NCBI GenBank assembly: GCA_944385965.1
Contig: CALWZG010000049.1
Location: forward strand, 1 to 41,614
Reading direction: 5' to 3'
DNA: 41,614 nucleotides
From: an uncultured Anaerotruncus sp.
GTDB lineage: Bacteria > Bacillota > Clostridia > Oscillospirales > Ruminococcaceae
The notes under the pieces are model-generated. The model did not search any database and was not told the DNA's origin. It saw nothing but the letters and a program-made list of their open reading frames with translations. The position numbers and the translations under genes were made by a program. Below, one piece after another: positions 33,917-40,460 of this stretch. Each line of letters starts with the position of its first letter. The stretch's first letter is position 1.

Positions 33917-35605
33917 TTAAATACGGCGAATACGGCCGTTTAACAACCCAATATTGCAATTGCGTTCTATCTTTTCTATCCGTAAAGCCTTATGGTCAAT
34001 GGTGATCATTGTGCCTGGATACATCGTGTCGCAGATCAGGCGGCGCTGATGGTCTCTTGAGTCTTGGTCCTGCTTCTGGCCAGAGGCTGTATCAAACTTA
34101 TTTAACTTCATCTTGACAATATACATGTTAAGACGAAGCTGGGAAAGCGTATCCTGCTGATCGGGACTATCCTGCTGTTCCAGTTTGGAAATCTCATTCT
34201 CAATCTTAGCCAGTTCCTCCAGGATTTGTGTCCTTTCAGAATCCTCGCATGGAGATCCCCCCAGCAAAATATTGGTGAGTCTTTCCGCCTTTGACCCGAT
34301 TGTAAAAGCGGAAACCTCCTGAGCGGCATGGATTGTGCCTCCAATAATAACCCCTCTGCCTGTACACGTCCTGACAATTCCATCGCTGTATATATTACAG
34401 TTGATGATGCAGTCCGCCTGCACACTTTCCCTGGCGTATACATCACAGTGTTCAAGATATTTGGCGTAAATGCTTTTATGTGCCCGAAGCACAGCCCCAT
34501 CCTGTCCCTGAACCCCGCTGGATACCACCAGGTTTTCACCCGCCTCAATGGCGCTGGCCTCAATAATCCCATCCACCTGTATATTTCCTGTGGCCCGCAC
34601 AGTAAGCCCTCGGCATACATCTCCATGAATATGGATATCCCCTAAAAAGTTGAGATTCCCCACGGAATGATCCACCGTCTGAAAAATTTCCAAAACAGGC
34701 TTGACCTGAAAATTTCTTCCCGAAAATTCCACATGTCCTGCGCAGGTGGACAGCAGTTGGGCGCCATCCTGTGATACCACAGTATTTCGCCCTTTTGGAA
34801 TCACGACCTTCGCTCCATCTTTGGCGGGTACAGGGTTTCCGGTGATGGTTTTTCCTTCAATTCCTGGAGTCGGTGGAATAATATCGCAGATGACCTCTCC
34901 CTTTTGCACATCCTGCACAAGATTCAGTGTGATGTAGTTGGCACAAGCCAACTCGTCCACCTGAATTTGTTCTTGGATGGCACGTGGATAATGGTCTACC
35001 ACATAGCCGTCTTGTCCATGAACCGGCGCTGTACCGCAGGCAATGAGAAACATCTGAAAATAACGGTCCTCAAGCTCCAAAAGTTCTTTCAGGAATGGTT
35101 CTCTCACACCATAGACCACACCCCGTTTAGCCAATGCCTGCTCTATTTCCTGCCGGTTCAGCCGCCTGCCTCTTCCAACAGGGGGAAACAGCAATATCCA
35201 AGCGGACATCCGGTCGCTGGTCACATAGACAAACACCTCCTCATCCAAATCCCCAGACTGCTGATTTGGATGAGCTGAATCGGAGAATATCTTCGCCCAA
35301 CGCTTTTTAGCCCCACGGGTCAAGGACATTTTCAAAACCGCTGTCTCATAGGTGACGTTCTCAAAGGGAAGAAATTCCTCTGATTCCAAAGGCAGCAAAT
35401 GCAAACATAACTGCTCATTGTCAAGCTTATCTTCTGACCACAGGTCCTTGAGCCTGCACAAAATATGCTCTGGCGGGAAGATGATATCCACACCGGGGCG
35501 CTGTGGATTCGTTGGTATTTGATGAGACGCTTCCTTATCCTCTATGGAGATTTTGGGAACCTCTGGGGCAGAAGGCTCAGACTCCCTGTCTTTATGTAAC
35601 CTCAT
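33917..35605 (-). CDS. FapA (DUF342) family protein
   Basis: This 562-residue cytoplasmic protein has an N-terminal variable region of about 190 residues. The FapA core follows, including the conserved GEVICDIIPPTPGIEGKTITGNPVPAKDG, then a repeated beta-helix section with stepped motifs such as GDIHIHGDVCRG, ATGNIQVDGIIEASAIEAGENLVV and GGTIHAAQEV. A coiled coil follows near residues 465-510 (EELAKIENEISKLEQQ). The function of the family is poorly known. In some bacteria FapA affects flagellar or cell-surface processes. The ATG at 35605 is preceded by AAAGGGG. It is first in a module with CheX-like and CheY-like genes. Confidence 0.88.
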   Translation of the reverse strand: MRLHKDRESEPSAPEVPKISIEDKEASHQIPTNPQRPGVDIIFPPEHILCRLKDLWSEDKLDNEQLCLHLLPLESEEFLPFENVTYETAVLKMSLTRGAKKRWAKIFSDSAHPNQQSGDLDEEVFVYVTSDRMSAWILLFPPVGRGRRLNRQEIEQALAKRGVVYGVREPFLKELLELEDRYFQMFLIACGTAPVHGQDGYVVDHYPRAIQEQIQVDELACANYITLNLVQDVQKGEVICDIIPPTPGIEGKTITGNPVPAKDGAKVVIPKGRNTVVSQDGAQLLSTCAGHVEFSGRNFQVKPVLEIFQTVDHSVGNLNFLGDIHIHGDVCRGLTVRATGNIQVDGIIEASAIEAGENLVVSSGVQGQDGAVLRAHKSIYAKYLEHCDVYARESVQADCIINCNIYSDGIVRTCTGRGVIIGGTIHAAQEVSAFTIGSKAERLTNILLGGSPCEDSERTQILEELAKIENEISKLEQQDSPDQQDTLSQLRLNMYIVKMKLNKFDTASGQKQDQDSRDHQRRLICDTMYPGTMITIDHKALRIEKIERNCNIGLLNGRIRRI

Positions 35606-35628
35606 CAATCATTAACACCCCTTTTATT

Positions 35629-35675
35629 TTAAAGGAAAAGAAACTTTCGCATTATCATACCCTTGTACCTGACAT
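35629..35675 (-). other. Two very short leader reading frames ahead of the FapA-family gene
   Basis: On the minus strand, ATG at 35675 opens a six-residue frame (MSGTRV, stop at 35655-35657) behind a strong GGAGGAGGGG. A second start at 35652 reads MRKFLFL, stop at 35629-35631, without its own ribosome-binding site. They could be leader peptides or chance. Apart from these, the promoter at 35753-35782 and the terminator at 35940-35981, I see nothing in 35606-36000. Confidence 0.25.
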
Positions 35676-35752
35676 TTTCCCCTCCTCCATAGACTGTTAC
35701 AGCCCAGGTCATCCTCATAAAACTGTCTGCCATCAGAGGACTCACCTTTATC

Positions 35753-35782
35753 TCTATAACTGTCAGAAAGATTTTATGTCAA
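35753..35782 (-). promoter_or_regulatory. Promoter of the FapA-CheX-CheY module
   Basis: On the minus strand a consensus TTGACA (35777-35782), an 18-base spacer and TATAGA (35753-35758). The leader is about 140 nt. Confidence 0.55.
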
Positions 35783-35939
35783 TGTGTCTAAATTGATATT
35801 CTTCATTATTACTAGGACTGACCACATTTTACCATGATTGTTTCATAGCAGTCAATCCCTTAGACCTATCATTTTAACGAAAAATACACTAAATTCCTCC
35901 TTTATTCCTTTTTTCCATACCAATTTTGTCAAATCCATT

Positions 35940-35981
35940 AAAAATAAAAGGAAGCCATGGAAAATTCGCTCCATAGCTTCC
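35940..35981 (-). terminator. Terminator after the GH25 lysozyme gene
   Basis: A 12-bp stem with one G-U pair (35950-35961 with 35970-35981), an 8-nt loop and TTTTATTTTTA on the minus strand. Confidence 0.9.
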
Positions 35982-36000
35982 TTCTTAATTTTCAGCTGAT

Positions 36001-36726
36001 TCAGTTCCAGCCCCCGGCCTTGCGAATGGCTTCCAGGCGTTCCTGGGCTTCTTTAAGCTGGCTCAGTGCCTGCTGGTACAAGGCTTGGTAGTCCTGGGGC
36101 TTCTGGGTATTCCAACCATTCAATCCTAACTCTTTGACGATTTGAGGATATGCCTTATAGGCAATATTCAAATCCACGTCGCCCTGAATCCCCGGCACCT
36201 GACCCTTCCCGGTGTACTGCCAGATGGTATAGCTGCCCTGGTAGGTGATTTTATCGGCGTATTGGGCTACCCATTTATCATACCCCTCCAATTGGCTGCT
36301 GTCCACCCAGTTTTCCAGCCAATCCTTTGAGGCGTACAGCCCAACATAATACCCTTCTTTTTTTAATGCCTCCAAAAAAGTTTTACAAATATTGGTGCGC
36401 TGTTCCTTGGTCAGCGCCTGTATCCTTGGTTCATACTCCTGGTCAAACCAAATCGGATAGGTGAACTGGTAATTTTTGATGGTTTTAAGGCATGCGTCCG
36501 CCTCCTGCTGGGCCTCCTGAGGATTCACCGCGTAGGAGTACCAATAAACGCCTGTATCTAAACCAGCGGCCTGAGCTGCTTCCAACTGCGGCACAAAGCT
36601 TTTTGAGGTCTGATTGAAAAACCCGCCCCGCACAATTACAAAAGAATAACCCGCTTCTTTGACTTTTTTGAAATCCGGTGAGCCCTGGTAGCTGGAAATA
36701 TCAATTCCCTTTGCGAAAATGGCCAT
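36001..36726 (-). CDS. Glycoside hydrolase family 25 lysozyme (N-acetylmuramidase) without signal peptide
   Basis: This enzyme is predicted to cut the N-acetylmuramic acid to N-acetylglucosamine bond of peptidoglycan. The 241-residue protein starts directly with the catalytic fold, MAIFAKGIDISSYQG. The active-site D-x-E is at Asp95/Glu97 in PIWFDQEYE, and further GH25 features are YVGLYASKDWLENW and WQYTGKGQVPGIQGDVDLN. A short C-terminal coiled coil (LYQQALSQLKEAQERLEAIRKAGG) follows. There is no signal peptide and no known wall-binding domain, which is typical of phage endolysins. No phage genes surround it. AAAGGAGG precedes the ATG. Confidence 0.9.
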   Translation of the reverse strand: MAIFAKGIDISSYQGSPDFKKVKEAGYSFVIVRGGFFNQTSKSFVPQLEAAQAAGLDTGVYWYSYAVNPQEAQQEADACLKTIKNYQFTYPIWFDQEYEPRIQALTKEQRTNICKTFLEALKKEGYYVGLYASKDWLENWVDSSQLEGYDKWVAQYADKITYQGSYTIWQYTGKGQVPGIQGDVDLNIAYKAYPQIVKELGLNGWNTQKPQDYQALYQQALSQLKEAQERLEAIRKAGGWN

Positions 36727-36895
36727 TTAAAATTCCTCCTTTCTAAATTCCTCTTTCTATCTTATTCCATACACATCTTTAAGGTGTCTGTTGGTTTCCC
36801 AAAGGCTACCCACATACCTTTCCCCTGCTCCCACCTTTCATTTTCTTGTGGAATTTCCATCTTTGCGGTTCCCATAACCAGCCTGATTGGGGCGC

Positions 36896-36924
36896 TTGTA
36901 AAAAGTTTTCCTTTCTGCTATGAT
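36896..36924 (+). promoter_or_regulatory. Promoter of the larE-larB operon
   Basis: TTGTAA (36896-36901), a 17-base spacer and TATGAT (36919-36924), giving a leader of about 105 nt. It lies in the 308-base gap between the lysozyme gene and larE. Apart from it and the hairpin at 36981-37000 I see nothing there. Confidence 0.7.
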
Positions 36925-36980
36925 AAAACTCAAAATCGGATGTTTTCATTTCAATCATCCACCTTTGCCAATCTTTCTTT

Positions 36981-37000
36981 TTGCGGCACTTCTGCCGCAA
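36981..37000 (+). promoter_or_regulatory. Hairpin in the larE leader
   Basis: A perfect 8-bp stem TTGCGGCA / TGCCGCAA with a CTTC loop, ending 34 bases before the larE ATG. It has no T-run after it, so it is not a standard terminator. It may stabilise the mRNA or bind a regulator. Confidence 0.4.
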
Positions 37001-37034
37001 TTTGTCACCATTTATCAAACAAAGGAGCTATTCC

Positions 37035-37781
37035 ATGACCCTCGAAACTTTTTTCCATACCCATCCAAAAGCTGCCCTGGCTTTTTCCGGCGGCTGTGAC
37101 TCCGCTCTGCTGCTGTGGGCGGCCAAAGAATACGGCTGTCAGCTGAGGGCGTACTTTGTGGATTCTCCCTTTCAGCCCAGGTTTGAGCTGGAGGACGCCC
37201 GCCGTTTGGCGGAACAGCTGGACATGCCATTGACCGTCCTTCAAACCAACCCCTTATCCAATCCTCTCATCGCTTCCAATCCTGCCGACCGGTGTTACCA
37301 TTGCAAAAAGGCCATCTTCGGGAGCATTCTGGAAGCGGCCCGCAAAGATGGGTACGGTCTGGTGCTGGATGGGACCAACGCCTCAGACAATGCCCAGGAC
37401 CGTCCAGGAATGCGGGCTTTAACGGAACTGTCCGTCCGCTCGCCTCTGCGGGAATGTGGGCTGACCAAGGCTCAGGTGCGGGCGCTCTCCAAAGAAGCTG
37501 GCCTGTTTACCTGGGACAAGCCCGCCTATGCCTGTTTGGCCACCCGGGTTCCTACCGGAACCCCCCTGGAACCGGAAACTTTGCAGCGGGTAGAACAAGG
37601 GGAAGCTTTTCTGGCCCAACAGGGTTTTTCTGATTTTCGTATACGGGTACGGGGCGGATTGGCGCTGATTCAGCTTCCCCAGGACCAGATGGAACAAGCT
37701 TTTCGGCAGAGATTGGTTCTTTCCCAAGGATTGTCCCCATGGTTTCAGGAAATCGCTTTGGATTTAGCCGGCAGGATTTAA
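37035..37781 (+). CDS. larE: ATP-dependent sulfur transferase LarE (nickel-pincer cofactor synthesis)
   Basis: LarE activates the pyridinium dithio precursor with ATP and inserts sulfur into it, to make the nickel-pincer nucleotide of lactate racemase and related enzymes. The 249-residue protein has the PP-loop SGGCDS (18-23). Cysteines lie at 86 and 89 in CYHCKK and at 166 in PAYACLATR. The last is in the position of the sacrificial Cys in some LarE enzymes. Three cysteines of this kind are reported in LarE proteins that carry a [4Fe-4S] cluster. The ATG at 37035 has AAAGGAG upstream. It is directly followed by larB. Confidence 0.92.
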   Translation: MTLETFFHTHPKAALAFSGGCDSALLLWAAKEYGCQLRAYFVDSPFQPRFELEDARRLAEQLDMPLTVLQTNPLSNPLIASNPADRCYHCKKAIFGSILEAARKDGYGLVLDGTNASDNAQDRPGMRALTELSVRSPLRECGLTKAQVRALSKEAGLFTWDKPAYACLATRVPTGTPLEPETLQRVEQGEAFLAQQGFSDFRIRVRGGLALIQLPQDQMEQAFRQRLVLSQGLSPWFQEIALDLAGRI

Positions 37782-37791
37782 GGAGGTCAAA

Positions 37792-38544
37792 ATGGAAAAG
37801 CAAAAACTTTTAACACTGTTGAATCAGGTAAAAAACGGGGATATTTCCCCAGAGGAAGCGGTGCTTCAATTTAAATTGCAGCCTTTTCAAGATTTGGGAT
37901 ATGCCAAGGTGGATTTTCACCGGGATTTGAGGCAGGGAGCGGCGGAGGTTATCTACGGAAAGGGAAAGACACCTGAGCAAATTCTGGGGATTGTAAAGGC
38001 TATGGCTGGTCAGGGAGGAAAAAATATCCTGATTACCCGTATGTCCCAGGAAGCGGCGCAGCTGGTCCAACAGGAGATTCCCTTGGACTACGACCCTATC
38101 TGCCTGGTGGGCATCGCCTGTCCTCAGCCGGAGCTGACCGCCGAAGGAACCATTGTGGTGGCCACCGGCGGTACCAGTGACCTTTCTGTGGCGGAGGAGG
38201 CGGCCCGCACCGCGGAATGTTTGGGAAACCGGGTGGAGCGGCTTTATGATGTGGGGGTAGCGGGACTTCACCGTCTGCTGTCCAACCTTCCCACCTTGAT
38301 GGAAGCCAAGGTGGTCATCGCTGTGGCTGGGATGGAAGGGGCTTTGGCCAGTGTTATCGGAGGTTTGGTGGACTGTCCGGTAATCGCGGTTCCCACCAGT
38401 GTGGGGTACGGCGCCAGTTTCCATGGTTTGACCGCCCTGCTGTCCATGCTCAACTCCTGTGCCAGCGGTGTCAGTGTAGTGAATATTGACAATGGGTTTG
38501 GGGCTGGATACTTGGCCAGCATGATCAATCATATGGCCAAATAA
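37792..38544 (+). CDS. larB: LarB, pyridinium-3,5-biscarboxylic acid mononucleotide synthase
   Basis: LarB carboxylates and hydrolyses nicotinic acid adenine dinucleotide, the first step of nickel-pincer cofactor synthesis. The 250-residue protein has a C-terminal PurE-like domain with VVATGGTSDLSVAEEAARTAECLG, the glycine-rich VVIAVAGMEGALASVIGGLV and PTSVGYGASFHGLTALLSMLNSCA. The N terminus has DFHRDLRQGAAEVIYGKGKT. AAGGAGG precedes the ATG, only 10 bases after larE, so the two are cotranscribed. LarC, the nickel inserter, is absent from the window, as is lactate racemase LarA. Confidence 0.94.
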   Translation: MEKQKLLTLLNQVKNGDISPEEAVLQFKLQPFQDLGYAKVDFHRDLRQGAAEVIYGKGKTPEQILGIVKAMAGQGGKNILITRMSQEAAQLVQQEIPLDYDPICLVGIACPQPELTAEGTIVVATGGTSDLSVAEEAARTAECLGNRVERLYDVGVAGLHRLLSNLPTLMEAKVVIAVAGMEGALASVIGGLVDCPVIAVPTSVGYGASFHGLTALLSMLNSCASGVSVVNIDNGFGAGYLASMINHMAK

Positions 38545-38595
38545 CCAGTCTGCCTGAAACACAGATATGCTTTTTTGAATTCTTTCGCCCTTTTC

Positions 38596-38624
38596 TTGCA
38601 TTTATTTTTGGAAAATGATACACT
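38596..38624 (+). promoter_or_regulatory. Promoter of the CAP-domain protein gene
   Basis: TTGCAT (38596-38601), a 17-base spacer and TACACT (38619-38624) with a TG extension, about 49 bases before the ATG. Confidence 0.65.
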
Positions 38625-38672
38625 TATTTTATACAGCCATTGCGAAAAAATGATTTTAAGGAGTGTGTGCTT

Positions 38673-39380
38673 ATGAAGAAGTTCGCTATTTTGATGGCCT
38701 TGCTGGTAGCTCTTTCTTACGGCTCCAGCGTAGCTGTTTTCGCCGCGGGAACAGCTCAGGAGCAGGTTTCCTCCTCTGAGAGTCTCCGCCAACGTAAATA
38801 TCCTAAAAATATGGAGGCTTCTGAAATCCAGGAAGCTGAGAGGGAATCCGCTATCCAAACATCTTCCCGGGTTACCATTGTGAAACAGGATTCCTCCTCC
38901 AAAAGCACTACCCCTACCAAGGGAAAACTGCTCACTGGTACCAACTTCTATTCCCGTACAGAGGAAGAAATTATCGAATTGACCAACCAGGAACGGGAGG
39001 CCAATGGATTGGCGCCCTTAACCTACGATGTGAACCTCCATTCCGCCGCCCGCATCCGCAGCCGTGAACTGTGCCAGTCGGATCTGTTTTTCCACGCCCG
39101 TCCCGATAAACGTGCCTGGAATACAGTACTGGACGAGGATTTGGGAGTCACCTATGTTTCCGCCGGTGAGAATTTATCCATGACTGAATATAATGATTCC
39201 TCTATCCGAGCCAACCAGGATGCTCAGTTCTGGGTAAACAACTGGATCAACAGCCCCTCTCACCATGAGAATATGCTTCGTCCCAACTATACCCACATTG
39301 GTGTAGGCGTTTATTCTGTGGAGAAAGATGGCGTGACCTACGCTTTCGCTACCACCATCTTCGCTCAGGATCCTCAATAA
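38673..39380 (+). CDS. Secreted CAP-domain (SCP/PR-1-like) protein
   Basis: This 235-residue exported protein has a signal peptide MKKFAILMALLVALSYGSSV, with likely cleavage after AVFA near residue 24. A Ser/Thr/Lys-rich linker of about 65 residues follows, then a CAP domain from about residue 92 to the end. Domain motifs are IIELTNQEREANGLAPL, the His in FFHARPDK, SAGENL, and WINSPSHHENMLRPNYTHIGVGV. These carry the conserved Glu and His residues of the CAP cavity. Bacterial CAP proteins (YkwD-like) are secreted and have no agreed biochemical role. The ATG at 38673 has AAGGAG upstream. It is monocistronic. Confidence 0.9.
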   Translation: MKKFAILMALLVALSYGSSVAVFAAGTAQEQVSSSESLRQRKYPKNMEASEIQEAERESAIQTSSRVTIVKQDSSSKSTTPTKGKLLTGTNFYSRTEEEIIELTNQEREANGLAPLTYDVNLHSAARIRSRELCQSDLFFHARPDKRAWNTVLDEDLGVTYVSAGENLSMTEYNDSSIRANQDAQFWVNNWINSPSHHENMLRPNYTHIGVGVYSVEKDGVTYAFATTIFAQDPQ

Positions 39381-39403
39381 ACTTCTATTTGTATCCATAA
39401 TAC

Positions 39404-39438
39404 GGCCCCGTTTGCTGAATAAGCAAACGGGACCTTTT
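39404..39438 (+). terminator. Terminator after the CAP-domain protein gene
   Basis: A 10-bp stem (39407-39416 with 39422-39431), a 5-nt loop and CCTTTTTA downstream. Confidence 0.88.
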
Positions 39439-39594
39439 TACATAGAACTGAATTTCTCTTACCGTTTTTGTGTGTGGGATTTATTTTTAAAAATGGAAAA
39501 AATTTTATGTTTATTTAAAGGAAGGGGATTAACATAAAAATCAAATCTATTATTTTTTTAAAAACTTCTGCAAAAGATAGGAAGTTGGTTCATC

Positions 39595-40377
39595 TTGAAA
39601 AATCAAAAATTATGGCTGAAATTACTGTTGGATCTTGTACTGCTCATTATCCTGACCCTGCTTTTTTGGAAAGACAATTTTGGCATGGAGTTTCACGAGA
39701 TTGCGGGCATAACGATTTTAGGCGGATTTTTACTCCATGTCCTTTTAAATTGGCGGTGGGTGTATCAGATGACAAAACGCCTGTTTGATAAAAATGTCAC
39801 CATCCGGGGGCGGATCAGCTGGCTTATCAACCTTGGGCTTCTGATCTGTTTTGCCCTCATTGGTATCTCTGGCGTATTTATGAGCCGTGTACTGTTCGAT
39901 TTTTCTGTAAAGGGGAACTGGAAAACGGTCCATTACTTTTGCAGCGCCATTGCCCTTCTTCTGGTTGGGGCACATCTGGGCCTCCATTTGACCATGATTG
40001 GCAATCTGGTTTTTAAAGGACCCCATCGTTCCCCTCTTTCTAAAGTTCTCATAAGCTGCCTGGCGGTTGCAGTAGCAGTGGTTGGTATCCACTCCCTTTC
40101 CGCCACATCCTTCAACCGCTGGATTATGATGCCATTTCAGACAATGACTTCCGACAGAGATGGCGGACGTCCTGATTTTAATGAACAGCATCCAGAAGAT
40201 GGGCAAGAATTTACCCGCTCTAAAGAATTATCCCAAGAACAGGCATTGGAAACGGATAAAAATTCGGAGGACCGGACATTTGACCAAGGCTCAAGGCCCT
40301 CCAGGGAATCCTCACCCGAAAGAGAAGAAGGAGGACGCCACAAAACCCAGCCAACACCGACCCCTCTTTTGTTGTAA
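39595..40377 (+). CDS. DUF4405-family membrane protein, putative di-heme b-type cytochrome
   Basis: This 260-residue protein has five predicted membrane segments (about 7-24, 33-54, 74-96, 110-134, 145-165), then a hydrophilic, acidic tail of about 80 residues rich in Glu, Arg, Ser and Pro. His34 and His48 in one helix and His113 and His127 in another are each 14 residues apart, the spacing used to hold two hemes in b-type cytochromes. DUF4405 belongs, from memory, with such membrane cytochromes. The start is TTG at 39595 with AGGAAG upstream. The tail reading frame overlaps the open frame of the next gene for 94 bases, which raises the question of a frameshift fusion. Confidence 0.75.
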   Translation: MKNQKLWLKLLLDLVLLIILTLLFWKDNFGMEFHEIAGITILGGFLLHVLLNWRWVYQMTKRLFDKNVTIRGRISWLINLGLLICFALIGISGVFMSRVLFDFSVKGNWKTVHYFCSAIALLLVGAHLGLHLTMIGNLVFKGPHRSPLSKVLISCLAVAVAVVGIHSLSATSFNRWIMMPFQTMTSDRDGGRPDFNEQHPEDGQEFTRSKELSQEQALETDKNSEDRTFDQGSRPSRESSPEREEGGRHKTQPTPTPLLL

Positions 40378-40460
40378 ATGGCAATATCAACGTATCCGGG
40401 GGTTCCAACGCAAGCGGAAACACCGTCATCAGCCCAACCAGCGTTGTTGTAAACTACACC

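Noticed and set aside
36001..36726. Prophage remnant around the lysozyme
   Set aside because: No holin, tail, integrase or attachment-site repeat is visible in the flanks. Neighbours are ordinary chromosomal genes.
40284..40377. Classical X-XXY-YYZ slippery heptamer for a -1 frameshift between the DUF4405 and anchor-A frames
   Set aside because: I checked the overlap in the DUF4405 frame and found no heptamer of that form, so a programmed shift would need another mechanism.
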